A DNA stretch of 64,000 bases from the NCBI GenBank assembly GCA_963580455.1, contig OY756970.1, positions 21,142,001 through 21,206,000 on the forward strand, read 5' to 3'. The stretch comes from Euonymus europaeus. Taxonomy: Eukaryota > Streptophyta > Magnoliopsida > Celastrales > Celastraceae. The position numbers were made by a program, and so were the translations under genes. The notes beneath the pieces were generated by a model. It searched no databases, was not told the origin of the DNA, and worked only from the letters and a program-made list of their open reading frames with translations. Below are positions 24,443-37,340 of the stretch, one piece after another (the stretch's first letter is position 1; every line of letters begins with the position of its first letter).

Positions 24443-27400
24443 ATGGCGGACGGGAAGAGAAGCAGCAGGAGGCCACAGAGCCTCAACGATCGTCATTATC
24501 GCCTCCTCCAAGACCTCTCAGCTCCTCCCAAAGCAAAACCCATGGCGTCCTCTCGTACTTCCTCTCTATCTACATGTGAATTTGAATTTTAGGGTTTCAG
24601 ATCTATGGATCGTTTTCATATTTGTCATTCTTTGATTTTTTTTATGGTAATATTACAGAGGAAGATGTAGATGATAGTATTCCTCAGTTCTGTGGTATCA
24701 CTGATTTCGATTCTTCTCCCTCTACCGGTACTATTTCTCATTATCAGTGCATTTGTATCTGCCAGCGAATAATGTCCATTGAGCTTTTGTATGTCGTTTC
24801 ATCATCTCCTGCTCATATATGTGGATTCAATCGTAGGGATTGATTTTTTAATTGCAGGTGAAATAGAGAAGCCATCAGTGGCCCAGCAAGAAGTCCGTCA
24901 ACCACCATTCCAAGGTGAATCTGAAGAACCTCGCATTGATGTTGATGGAATTCCTCAGTTCCCTGGGATAACAAATTCTGGTTCTCCTTTCACTGCAGGT
25001 ACTATCTTTCAACATCAGTCCGGCAAATGTGTCTATTTGGCTTTTTGTTTGTTGTTTTTGTTATCTGCTGCGCGTATATGGGCACTCGATTTTAGGGATT
25101 GAAATTTAATTGCAGGAGTAGAAGAGAAGCCATCAATGGTCAAGCAAGAAGCCCATCAACGATCATTCAGATCTGAATGGGAAGAAACTCGCATTGATGA
25201 TGGTATTTGTCAGTTCTCTGTGATAATCGATTCTGATTCTCTTTCTCAGTTCTGTGGTAGCACCGATTTAAATTCTTTTCCCACGACCTGTACTGTCTCT
25301 CTTGGGATTGTTGTTTGTTGTTTTCATCATCTCCTGCGCATATACTTGGACTTGACCTTAGGGATTGATATTTAATTGCAGATGAAGAAGAGAAGCCATC
25401 AATGGCCAAGCAAGAAGTCCGTCAACCATCGTTCAAAGCTGATTCTGAAGAAACTCGTATCAATGATGGTATTCCCTACTCTGGGATAATGGAGTCTGAT
25501 TCTCTTCCTTATAACAGTAATTGCGCTGAAATTTGTAGTTTCTTAATCCATCACTCATGCGTAGGCACAAATCAAGTTCTATGATATTTACATTTCTAGT
25601 TGATTGTTTGAGGTTTATATTGTGATTATCTATTACTTGTGTCTGTGTGGACTGCATGTCTTTTTCTGTATCTTCTAATATTTTAAATTGAAAAAGGGAT
25701 GAAAAACACCTTTTTTATGTATCAATTAATGTTTGTTCCTTGTATTTTCTCGCACTCTATCTCATCGATTCCAGATGGGAAGAAACCGGTGAAGACTAAG
25801 ATCCAAGGTAGACGCAGACTCTGTAAAGTCTCATCTGCAGATGAAAATATTGCTGAAAGTGTGGTGGTTCGAGATGAACCTAATTTTTCCGATATTAACG
25901 ATTTTCCTTCGCCAACTCTGGCACAAAATATAACCAAGAATAACAGTGGGGCCACTGAAATTAGAGATATTCTTAATGATTTGACCTCAAGGTTGGAGGT
26001 CTTATCGATTGAGAAAAAGAGAATCCCAAAAACTGCCCAGCTAGTTGATGATTTTTTGGAGTTGGATAAAGATGAAGTTCATACAGAGAAGAAAGTTTCT
26101 GTGCCTGACTATGCAAGTGCTGAGTCTTCGTTATCTCCCGCTTATCCATCTGATTCCTCTTCAGATGGTACGAAGAAAATGGGATGCACTGTTGATTATT
26201 TGGTGAATGATTATGGGAATCAGGATAGCAAGACTGGTTATGAAAATTCTTTCAGCAGCATACATGGACCTGATGGTAGAGGCAGTAAAAAGAAAGCAAA
26301 TAGAGTAAATGAGAAATTGGGGTCTCCGGTACAATCTCTTGCATTTAAGGTTGCAGAACAGGGGAGTGACTTACTGAGTAAACCTGAGAGTGATAACTAT
26401 CAAAGTTTAATGCACGAAAAAAAGAAAGATAATCAAATGATGAAGGAAAATCAACTCAAAAGTGTGTATGGTAGAGTCACGACTTCTGGCCGATCTCCAT
26501 TTATGTCAAATGCCAGACAAGAAGAAGATGACGATGACTGTGTTATTTTGACTGGCAAAAAAATGGTTGAAGAACTACCAAAGTGTGGCACTAAGAACAA
26601 AGAGGATTCCTATCACTCTAGTGTGGTTAATGACTTTGACAATTGCAATGATAAAACCTTTTGGGATGAATGCTCTATTACTTTGAATGGCCCAAAATAT
26701 ACATACAAGCTTCCTGGAAAAATTGCAAAAGGGTTGTATCCACATCAGCGTGAAGGTCTAAGGTGGCTATGGTCTTTGCATTGTCAAGAGAAGGGTGGAA
26801 TCCTTGGAGATGACATGGGTTTGGGGAAAACAATGCAGGTAAGAATACTGACTTGAGTTCTATTGACATATTAGACATTCAGTTTGTCTTGTCATAACAT
26901 TGATTGATTCTTGTTTGTTCTTTCTTTTCAGATTTGTGGCTTTTTGGCGGGGCTGTTTCATTCAAGGTTAATTAAGAGGGCACTCATCGTGGCCCCCAAA
27001 ACACTTCTTCCTCACTGGATCAAAGAATTATCCGTTGTTGGCCTTTCTGGGATGACTAGAGAGTAAGGATGTTGGACAATATGTATTTTCTAGCTCTGAA
27101 AAAATCTAATATGACGTATGTTAATAACTACTGGTTGGCTAATGCAGATATTATGGGACTTGTGCTAAAGCTCGACAGTACGAACTTCAATATATACTTC
27201 AGGTTCTTAAGCATCTTATAGTTTCTTGGATTATGATGTTTAATCATAGCTACATGCTATAGGGTCAAATCATCTTGTGGAATAAAGTGTGAAAAATAAA
27301 TGCAAGCAATGCATCACTCCAATCGGCTTATAATTTTAAAGGGTTTGATAAACATACCTGACTTTATGCACTCTTAATATCGTTGTAGGACAAAGGTGTT

Positions 27401-30400
27401 CTTCTTACAACTTATGATATCGTACGGAACAACTCCAAGTCATTACGTGGGGATCATTATCTTACTGATGAGATTAGCGATGATGATGATATCACTTGGG
27501 ACTACATGATTCTTGATGAGGTAGTAATACTATTTTAGCCTTTGATTCTTTGACTTTTGTTTATTTATTAAATTTGTGCGGTTACACATTTTTCTGCTGA
27601 ATCAAGGATATGCTTGTAGGTTTTCTTTGGTTAGTCATTGTCTTTGGGAGTATCATTATCAATGGAAAATCTTTTGTCCACATCTGGCATCTTCTCTCTT
27701 CTGTTGTTTTTTGTTTTCTCTACATTTTTTGACAGATTAATCGAAAAGGAAGTGCAACTCATTAGAGCTCAAATTTAATTGACAAACTTTTTCAGGAATT
27801 TTGCTTGTCCATACAGGCGTCTGTTTTGAATTACAACCTTGTAACACACTAACACTATGTTTCTGTAAAATGTCTGTATAAGCTATAAACTTGAAGCCTC
27901 TGCTATGGGGCACATGTATCTTTGTAGTTGCTTCATATTTTACTTTTATTTTCTTCTAAGGAGAGATGTGTTGCTATTTGTCACCAACTCTTCTGCCATT
28001 TGTTTTCCTTTCAGCTATTTTTTGTGCCTTAGAAAGCTGTTTGTATGTTTGGAAGTTAATTTTTTTTGAACAATTTGTCATATTGGTGTGTGGAAAGAAT
28101 GAAGAGCGCACCTTTTGGGCACAAAAATTGCCAAAGCATTGGTTTTTTTTTTCGTTGTAAATTGAAGAGGAAACTGTTGGCTTTTGGAACTACTTTTTAT
28201 CTCGTCCATTGCATTTGGCTATGAACTTACCTTGCTAATTCCCTAGAAACTTGTACACTATTAACCTTTCTTTGGTTGACTCTTTTTCTCCAGGGGCATC
28301 TCATAAAAAACCCTAGTACGCAGAGGGCCAAAAGTCTGCTTGAGATACCTAGTGCTCATCGTATTTTGATCAGTGGCACGCCTATACAAAATAATCTTAA
28401 GGCATCATCCTTTTCGTTTGCAGCTAAATTTTCGTTATGAACAAATGTACTCCCGCTTGAAGCAAGACTAAATGCAATTTTATTTATTTTTATATCTTTG
28501 AATCAGGAACTGTGGGCCTTGTTCAACTTTTGTTGTCCTGGACTACTAGGTGACAAGGACTGGTAATTGCTTTTCTTCAGACTCCAGTTAGTTTTATTTA
28601 ATTTTTATGACCCTTATCTTCAGTGTAAAAAATTACCCAGGTTTAAGGCAAAATATGAGCACGCCATTCTTCGTGGAAATGAAAAGAATGCTACAGACAG
28701 GGAAAAGCGCGTTGGTTCAACAGTTGCGAAGGTGATACATTTATGTAATTTTGAATGATGCCACTTCTATCCTGACTCCAAAGGCATTTTCTCTCTGGAG
28801 ATCATCGTGTTCAGAAAAATTGTTCCTTTTAATTGGCCGTGCTATATTTTTAGCGTTCTACACCCTTTTTATATGCACCATTGCAGAAATGTTCAAATTA
28901 TTGGTCTAGAGGATTGACTTTTTGAGTGATTTATTGTTCATAATATAAAAATAATATATTCTTTGAGCTTGATTTGGTCTCAACTTTACCCTGCTCTCAT
29001 GAATTTTCAATTGTAGTGAAATAATTCATGGTCTCTAAACTCTAATCTATCACTTCTTTGTATTTTGGGGAGATTTCCTTAGAAGTCTTGATTTTGCCGT
29101 CTCTTGTGTGTAGACAGACAATCTAACAATTGGTAATACTGTAATGGTAGACTCCTTCAGAACCAACAATGCACCCTATTGTTCTATTTCTTGTTATTCC
29201 TAAACTGTTTCCTATGTGTTGACTATCAGCAAGGTGAAAGCCCTATTTTCGTGATGAACTGAGACCTACAATTTCAAAGTTTTAAGCCATTTGTCCCAAG
29301 CTTTATCCTAACTGGGTTTTTCCATCAAATATTCTCTTATTTCTTTCCAACCATATTTTCCAGCACGTAACCCAACAAGCCATGGAGATTAGTTTTCTTT
29401 TATAGGTGTACTGCATGGTGCTGTCAAGGTCACTGAGTCTCAGCATTGCCCTTTACTTTTTACAGGAGCTCAGAGAACGCATCCAACCTTACTTTTTGCG
29501 CCGCTTGAAGAGCGAGGTGTTCGATGAAGCTGATACGGAGACTCCCAAACTTTCTAAAAAGAATGAGATCATCGTGTGGCTAAGATTAACTGCTTGTCAG
29601 GTGCATTTTGTTTCGCTGGGTGTACATTTTAGTCCATGCTCTGTTTTCTTGCTGAACAACATTGTAAAACTTACAGCTTGACAATTCTTTCTTGCAGCAA
29701 AAACTCTATGAAGCCTTTTTGAATAGTGAGATAGTACTGTCAGCTTTTGATGGTTCACCTCTGGCAGCACTTACGGTACTTGACGCTATTCAGTTCAAGT
29801 TGTTTCTCTTTTCAATCACTTTTGTTTTCCTCAAAACTTCATTTGTCTTCATACTCTCTCTTGCCCCCCCCCGCTTTTTTTTGAGTGTGTATTTGCGTTG
29901 ATAGAGAAAATACATGATTTGGAAGTTACCCTTGTCTTTTTTTTATGAAGATATTAAAGAAAATTTGTGATCACCCACTTCTCTTGACAAAAAGAGCTGC
30001 TGAAGACTTACTAGACGGGATGGATTCAATTCTAAATCCAGAAGATGTCGGTGTAGCGGAAAAATTGGCACTGCACATAGCTGATGCTGCTGAAAGAGAT
30101 GACCTTGACCAGAATCACGATATATCGTGCAAAATATCTTTTATTATGTTACTATTGGTTAGAAATGCCACATAACCATTGTCAATATTTTGGGTGCTTT
30201 TATAATGGATCAAAGTTTATGTGTTCAATGATGTTTTACAGGATAATCTAATTCCAGAGGGGCATAAAGTTCTTATCTTTTCTCAAACCCGCAAAATGCT
30301 TAATATTATCCAGGTTTTTCCTTTAAAGCCAATATTTTGGATTTTATGTTGGTAGATGTCATTCTGTTTGCCTGATTGGATGTAAACAATTATCTGTTCA

Positions 30401-33400
30401 AAAATAGCTGAACTTTATTTTTGTTTTGATCCGTTGTTGGTAAAATTTTAGGCTTTGTAAAAAGGCAACTTATTTGCAGCCTTTGGTTATTTGTAGGAAT
30501 TAGTACTGTCTAAAGGATACAATTTTCTCCGCATTGATGGCACTACGAAAGCTAGTGAAAGGCTGAGAATTGTCAATGTAAGTTCTCAAAATCTGTTGTG
30601 ACATGCTTATGTACTTCCCTCTGTGATAAGTTTATCTAAGGTCTCGTTTTCTCATACATTCAGGATTTCCAAGAAGGTGTTGGGGCTCCTATATTTCTTT
30701 TGACATCACAAGTTGGCGGTCTGGGACTGACGTTAACTAAAGCAGATCGAGTGATAGTGGTTGATCCCGCATGGAATCCAAGGTACTTGTTGCTTAATCT
30801 CTTCTTTGGTTTAGACGTAATAAACTTAGTAAGCGTTTAATTGCTTTACAAGTGATACGATTGGCAGAAAGGTTAAGAGTTTTTAAATGCCATGTGATTG
30901 GTGTCATTTGGATGCATCTAGACCGTTAGACAGTCCTGGTTCACATCATTTGACTTGCAACTTGAGTTTCTGTTTTTAACTTAAAATGTCATATTTTTTG
31001 GACTTTTGCATGTGCATATTTACAAGATACGTAAGCCTCTGAGGAGATTGCAAATGGAATCTTCACTTTCAAAGTTTCTTTATCGAACATAAGGTCTCGA
31101 CTCTTTAATCTCCTGATTTTGATGACCGTACAAGACAGTTAGCTTTGGTAAAACAAAATCTGCCAGCTTCCTATATTGTTTGTCTTGTTTTTTTTTTCAT
31201 TGTTCGGTATTCTATAATCAATATTCAACATTTTGCATTGGTATTTATGCTCTATGTACATTGTATACAATTTATCTATACTCCCTACTTTTATTAATTA
31301 AATTTCAGGAATGATTGACTTGTAATACTTTTGCAGCACGGATAACCAAAGTGTAGATCGTGCATATCGAATTGGGCAAAAGAAGGATGTTCTTGTGTAC
31401 CGGTTAATGACTTGTGGAACAGTTGAAGAAAAGATATATAGAAAGCAGGTTGAAGATCTTGTTTATCTTTATAATGTTCTGGTGTTATGATTATATAATG
31501 CATATTCTCTTAGCATCTTATATTGCAAAAATGTGTGATAAACTGAAGAAAGTAATAATTGTTAGTGCTTTGAAACCCGCTTTTCACGCTGTTGTATTTT
31601 GTATTGTAAATAAGGTGCCATTTGTGTTATAATTGAAACTGTGACTGAGATCTTAACTTGCCCCTTGCTTCAAAGTATATGAAAAGCTACAAGTTGACAA
31701 TGTTCGTAATATGTGACACATTTAAGGGTTCTTGAAACTTTTCTAATATTGCCTTTTATTTTGGTTTTTTGCAAAATCCTTAACCTAGGCAGTATATACA
31801 ATCTCTATATGCGGTATTTTATGGTGGGTCCGAGAGATATTTCAGTTGCATGTCTAGTCTTTACTGTCTAATCTGTGTACATTTGAAGCTGTGATGTTAT
31901 TTCTGATTTCTTAAAATTTGTGGTCAAGGTATTCAAGGGTGGCTTGTTTAAGACTGCAACTGAACATAAAGAACAGATTCGGTACTTTAGCCAGCAGGTA
32001 GAAACCTACAAAAACTTCTATTCTTGTCTTTGCTAGCATAATTTCAAGATAGCACTAATGCAATGTCATTTTTTTGCTATACTTAATTCTGCCAGGATTT
32101 ACAGGAGCTATTCAGTCTTCCTAAAGAGGGGTTTGACATTTCCATTACACAACGACAGCTACATGAAGAGCATGATAGCCAGCATAAAATGTACCAAGCT
32201 AGAGCTGCAATTCCTTTTCCGTAATTCAACTTCTAGTTGTTACTAAAAATTGCTCCTGATTTTCCTTTAGGGATGAGCATTTGGAAGCCCACATAAATTT
32301 TTTGGAAAGCCAAGGTATTGCAGGAGTAAGTCATCACAGCTTACTGTACTCAAAGGCAGCACCACCTCAAGTTTATCAGGAAGAGGAAGAGTTGAGGTGA
32401 AATTCTTGTTTCTTGTTTCTTTTGTTAATTGAGCGCATTCCCTTGCTCATAGTGTTTATCTGCAGTTCAACATTTTGGGAGTTATCTTTAATAAAATTTC
32501 AATTTCTCGTTATTAAAATGTATTAAGACATTGGCATATAACTTATTTTTCATGATTTTACGTGAATTTTTTGCACAAACTTTAACTGGTTTTCTGGATT
32601 TATCATGCTGCCATTGTTCCTTGGTATTAGTTAACATTTTGTTAATTGAGTCAGTTTGCATCATTAACTTAATGTAGGGAACATATTCTAGGGGTTGAAG
32701 GTGCATTTGATGTTTGTCATTTGCAAGGTTTCTCTGTTATGTATGTAAAGAGCATTGGCCTTGTTGTCTAATTTTTGTCTGGTTTGCTATTTTTATGCTC
32801 TCAGGAGAAAAGGCACTGCATTTGTGGGGAAGTCATCATCAAGTTATCCAGTTGACCAAACTATTGATAGGTAGGTCTTTAAGGACCATAATGAAGACAA
32901 CAAATATTTACTTCTTAATCACAGTCACAGTTGTAACGCTTAACTTTTGCACAGTGCTCAATATGCTTTCAATCCCAAGGATGTAAAGCCAAAGAAGAGT
33001 AGTTCTCCCAGTTCCGGCAGTGCTGGTAAGCTGACTGAATCAGAAATCAAAGAAAGAATTAATCGGCTATCACACATTTTGTCAAACCAGGTATGATTTA
33101 CTTTTTCCTGTGCAAGGATTATCAATTATGAAACCCCCACTGGTTCAAGGATTTTTGTACCATTGTGCTTGTTGTGCTGGAGTGTATCTTAAACTACAGG
33201 AACTAATACATAGAATGGGTTGACTAGAGCTCGTGGACTTTGTTTAAATGACTTGAATCCTAAATTCTTTTCATTTATCTATTTACTAGTCATTCATCAT
33301 TGCATTTCGGATATATTGCTTTTATACATAATGGTATGGACATGTGGCTCGTTGGTAGACTACAGGAACTAATACATAGAATGGGTTGACTAGAGCTCGT

Positions 33401-34022
33401 GGACTTTGTTTAATTGACTAATGAATCCTAATTTTTTTTCATTTATCTATTTACAAGTCATTCACTACTCTTTCATCATTTCATTTTGGACATTGCTTTT
33501 ATACATGATGGTATGGACATGTTGCTTGTTGGTAGAGTTGCAGGGTGCAACCTAGATGTCACATGTTTAATTCCTAGAAATTGCTTATCTACATATTACA
33601 ATATTACGTGGATATAAAGTCTGCGTATATAATGTTTGTCTCTGGCTCCTTCCACTATGGCCTACGAGAGTCTTGTGCATGAGAGTTGTTTATTTTTATA
33701 TGTATCCAGCAATACAAATCTTTCTTGTCTTGCACCTGCGCTAAAAAAATATGCAATTCTTTTTCGACTTTTCTTTTCTCACTCCACTGATAAAGACCAT
33801 CATGTTCTTTCACTGATTTGGCTTCTGTTTTTTTTTCTCCCTTTAAAATACTATTCACAGGTTACAGTTTCAAGATTACCAGATCAAGGAGCAAAGTTAC
33901 AAAAGCAGATTGCAGAACTGAACTTAGAGCTTCATAAGATTAGGACACCGGAGGCAACTGAGAGAGAAGTCATCAATCTGGATGACTTAAGTGGACAACT
34001 TGCAAGAGTATTGAATGTATAG
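24443..34022 (+). CDS. CHR24: SNF2-family chromatin remodelling ATPase, CHR24/ERCC6-like
   Basis: A nuclear DNA-dependent translocase. Exons: 24443-24554, 24659-24727, 24858-24998, 25116-25289, 25382-25516, 25775-26838, 26932-27062, 27148-27202, 27389-27520, 28294-28401, 28507-28562, 28641-28731, 29466-29600, 29698-29775, 29951-30157, 30242-30313, 30497-30577, 30664-30782, 31337-31448, 31929-31997, 32096-32190, 32271-32396, 32805-32870, 32955-33090, 33861-34022. All phases agree, giving 1,241 residues against about 1,090 in Arabidopsis. The N-terminus ([19 protein letters not shown]) and GRRRLCK match CHR24. Helicase motifs: GDDMGLGKT (I), DEGH (II, split by an intron), SGTPIQNN (III), [14 protein letters not shown] (V) and [11 protein letters not shown] (VI). 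The extra length comes from repeated N-terminal exons. The first donor is uncertain. The intron 28402-28506 starts with GC. Confidence 0.94.
24659..25516 (+). repeat. tandemly multiplied exon+intron units inside CHR24
   Basis: Exons 3, 4 and 5 begin at 24858, 25116 and 25382, a period of about 258-266 bases. Their products share EKPS.AKQEV and a following I-P/C-x-F..GI-x-D-S motif. Exon 2 and the end of exon 4 share QFCG.TD..S. The introns are also alike: they start GTACT and end with GGGATTGA-TTTAATTGCAG, after CATCTCCTGC. All four exons are a multiple of three in length with phase 1 at both edges, so any can be gained or skipped without breaking the frame. Confidence 0.9.
33190..33535. repeat. 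tandem duplication (about 165 bp) in the last CHR24 intron
   Basis: CTACAGGAACTAATACATAG, GGTTGACTAGAGCTCGTGG and ATGGTATGGACATGT occur twice in the same order, at about 33195-33358 and 33360-33535. The copies are about 90 percent alike by eye. Intronic. Confidence 0.9.
33530..33700 (+). repeat. Au-like SINE remnant in last CHR24 intron
   Basis: TGGTAGAGTTGCAGGGTGCAA is followed by TGTCACATGTTTAATTCC, AGTCTGCGTATATAATG, and GAGAGTCTTGTGCATGAGAG with a T-rich end. The order resembles the A box, B box, CTGCGTACAATAG and CTTGTGCACTGGG of the Au SINE as I recall it. Diverged. Confidence 0.5.
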
Positions 34023-35316
34023 ATAACAAGTTAATGAACAAGCAAATGAAAGCAAGGTATAAGAAACAACCGAGCTCATGCTTTGTTGCGTGGGTGAGAA
34101 TGTTTTTTTTGTCACATGTCTTGCTAATGGTAAGGTTATGGCAAGTCCACCCGATTGGTATACTAAGCGCAATTCATTTGCCACCAGTTGTAGATTGTGA
34201 AGGGTCAAGTACCACTTGGCACTTGCTAAACATGAGCAGTGGTTATGTAAAAGTGCCTATTTTGAAGTTGGATTTATAAGCATTTGACAGAAGCTATGCA
34301 CCAAAAATCCATCGTTTGTGATGTTCCCCTGTATTTATTCGGTATTGGTTTGAACGACCGGATAGTGTCCATCTTCGAAGGATTCTTCTTTTAAAGCTTG
34401 ATTTAAAGCTTTTAGCAAGTATTTCCTTTTTTTGTAAACGATCTTAAATTTCAATGAGTTCTCCATTGAATTATTCAAGAGCTGAAGGCATTACTTTTAT
34501 CTTACAATGCAATTATTTTTTTAAATATTTGAACGATCATAAAATTCACGCAGTACTTATTTTGCTTTAGTAATCGATTCTTCTGAACTTATCCGGCTGT
34601 TTGCATGAAGATGCAATTTTGCCTAGTGAGATAAGCAGCACATTCTTCACTAATCATTGGGTATCTAAATTTTCTGGGTGGAGCTTTTCGCTAAGAGATG
34701 TACAATAGCAAGATCATACTTGCTATTAGCTCAACATAGTTGCTTCGTGTAACAATAATAGAGGACTTCAAGTTCAAATGCTCAGACCTCAATGGGCGAG
34801 GATAGGTTACCTAATGAAGAAAACATCCAATACAGAAAGATGTTCATGCCTAGGCGAAGGATGGCACTCGGTCCTTTGACTCAAAATGCGACAACATGCT
34901 TCAGCAGAGAAGATAGTGAATTAACAACAGCTTATAAAGTCATTGAGCTTGTCCAAAAATAAAGTGAAGAGAACAGTCGTAGGAAAATCATTCAGTGGAC
35001 CTTTTCCTCAATCTTCCAATTTCTGGTGTAAATTTTTTTATTCCTCCTTTCCAAGCTCCGAACTGGGAATGTTCAAAATTTCCTTGAAACTGGCCTCACA
35101 AAAAGAACCGGGAACTCACAGCATAATAGTGTCACCGCATGACAAGTTACGGTGAAATATGGCAGATAATAGACAATTAGACATATTAAGCTCTCAAATT
35201 TTGTCAAAAATAATAGAAAAACATTGTTTCTGATTTCTAACAGCTCTCCTCAATAAACCCTGCAACCAATCTTCAATTCTATAGTTTCATGGAAATAAGT
35301 AGAAACAGCATGTCAT
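34023..35316. other. convergent 3' intergenic region
   Basis: Holds the 3' UTR of CHR24 and then the 3' flank of the minus-strand small membrane-protein gene. No further gene was seen. A B-box-like GTTCAAATGC near 34771 may be another SINE scrap. Confidence 0.4.
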
Positions 35317-35634
35317 CTATTTGGCAATCTTATCTGTAGATGGTGGAGCCTTTTCAACTGCTGTGGCTGAGCTTGCAGACACTTCACTTTCTTTAAGTTT
35401 ACGCAGTCTCTCTTGAAGGATTTTTACCCTGTCTTCAGTTTTGCGAAGCTTTCTCCATCTATATGCCAACCATAGGGAAAAACCACCGTACACAGTAATA
35501 TAAGAAGCCCAAACATATGGGTAAGTTTCTGCATTCTCTTTAGCCTTTTTGTAGTACTCCTCCACCTTACCTCTCAGGCTAACAGCATGGGAACTAGTGG
35601 CTTGCTGATCTTCTTCTTTTTGCTCCGTCGCCAT
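35317..35634 (-). CDS. small single-pass membrane protein, unknown function
   Basis: A complete 105-residue protein from one coding exon. Residues 1-20 are charged and Gln-rich (MATEQKEEDQQ), 21-38 form a basic/acidic helix, and about 40-60 (WASYITVYGGFSLWLAY) form one hydrophobic segment rich in aromatics. They are followed by RWRKLRK and a probable coiled coil (VKILQERLRKLKE). This resembles short conserved plant organelle or endomembrane proteins of unknown role, but I cannot name it. A splice acceptor (CTGCAG|AA) lies 14 bases upstream of the ATG, so the 5' UTR is probably interrupted by an intron, which supports it being a real expressed gene. Confidence 0.75.
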   Translation of the reverse strand: MATEQKEEDQQATSSHAVSLRGKVEEYYKKAKENAETYPYVWASYITVYGGFSLWLAYRWRKLRKTEDRVKILQERLRKLKESEVSASSATAVEKAPPSTDKIAK

Positions 35635-36850
35635 GCTTTACAATTGTTCTGCAGACTAATATTGAGGAAAAGAGACCGACCTAAAAGAAATTGGAAGGAC
35701 ACTCCCTATATAATTTACCAACCAAGCTGCATCAAGTTGGAACAAAAAAAATCAGTGAAAACAGATAAACTTGTCAAGAAGATGAAATGCATATTTATGC
35801 CAAGTTAAATTTGTAGCCGGCCTTCAAAAATTAATTGGTATTTCTCTATCAAGAGAGGGAACACTAATACGCAATTCTCATCAAACAAAACAAATTCTCT
35901 GAATAAGAACTCGGCCCAACAATGTTTACATTAGACTATGAGAGAGGCAACATAACTTCGGCGAACAACCGAAACCAAAATTTGTTAGTAATTGCGTGTT
36001 AACACTTCACAAGAAGGCGGGTGCATATTATCTAATACAATATATAGACAATCCACAGCTATATGAATCATTATTCATGGGAAGATATAACACCACAACG
36101 ATCCCCTAATACATGCAACTGACAACAATTTGAGCCCCAAAAGTTTCAGACAAATGCAGAACTCCATTAGTTCAATCAGGTATCAGGTACCAGGTAAAAT
36201 ACAAATCACGTATGAAAGTAAAAAACTCTAGTCTAGTCAACATGGAATGTCCATCATATCAAATGTCTAAGAAGTAATACAAACATCATACCCATAAGAC
36301 CAGCGCGTGCTTAGATTCTGCCCTATACTCGAGAAAATTATCAAAAACTACAGCTAAATCTTTACTCCAGAAATCATCAGTCGTCGAAAATATGAAAGAA
36401 ATTCAGCAGCTAAACACCATTCTTAAACAAAAAACTCGGCATTTACAATCCAAAACAAACAGACAGACACAATACGAATATCAGCAGTAAATAAAACAAT
36501 TTCATCTCAAAAACTCGCAGGGAATCATGTGAGGCTAGGCTTCCCAGAAAATTGTCAAATGGTTCAAAGAAACGGAAGCATTTAATAAACTTCTGAAGGC
36601 AAGGGATTGTGCGTTTACCTGAGGAACCTTCAATGATGTCCGGCGAGAGAATCCTTTTCGGCGAAGATTTCAAGCAAGAACCAAGCCGCTCTAACGGAAA
36701 GTACTTCCGCCCCGTTCTCTCCTTTTGTTTTACTAGTTGAGTTCAATAAAAGAAACAGAGCATTCATTGAAAACCTCGTTGATATCCGAGGATGTGTTTC
36801 TTTAAACAGTTGCAGGCCCCTACACAGAGAAATGAAAAGAGAGCCTAAAG
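35635..36850 (-). other. 5' UTR of the small membrane-protein gene, with an intron of about 970 bp
   Basis: On the minus strand a donor (CTCAG|GTAAAC) at 36619/36618 pairs with the acceptor at 35649/35648. The upstream non-coding exon would run from about 36850 to 36619. The region contains no other supported gene. Confidence 0.5.
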
Positions 36851-37332
36851 CCCTAACGGAGCTGTGAACGGCAGTTTTCGTTTTGCCCGACCCGCATTTG
36901 AACTGCGTAATACCCGCCCCGGTCTTCCAACTCTCGTTATTGTTGGGTTATTTTAACAGCGCAGTCCAAAGGAGTGGATTTGGATAATCCAAGTTTATCG
37001 GCCCACGAAACTCAGACGGACGAAAACTTCAACAAATCTCACTTCTCAACCACTTGATGAAAACCGATCATATATTTGTTTTTATATTGTTGATTATACT
37101 GGTTTAATTGAGCCCCACTTAATATCATTTGTAATTATATAATCTCTAAAAAAATAGAGAGAGTTCATAAAAAAAAAACAGAGAGAGAGAATGACTAATT
37201 TTGAAAATTATATAGAAAAAAATACAAATATCACAAGACGTTAGATTATTTGTAAGGTGAGAATTTTATGGCAATGAAGTATGAATGTGGCCCAAAGAAG
37301 GTAAATTGCGGGCCTCATGGCCAATTGTCATT
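36851..37332. other. intergenic, no gene seen
   Basis: Promoter flank of the minus-strand gene and AT-rich DNA with a GA tract near 37178-37190. It ends at the hAT target site. Confidence 0.4.
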
Positions 37333-37340
37333 GTAAGGAG

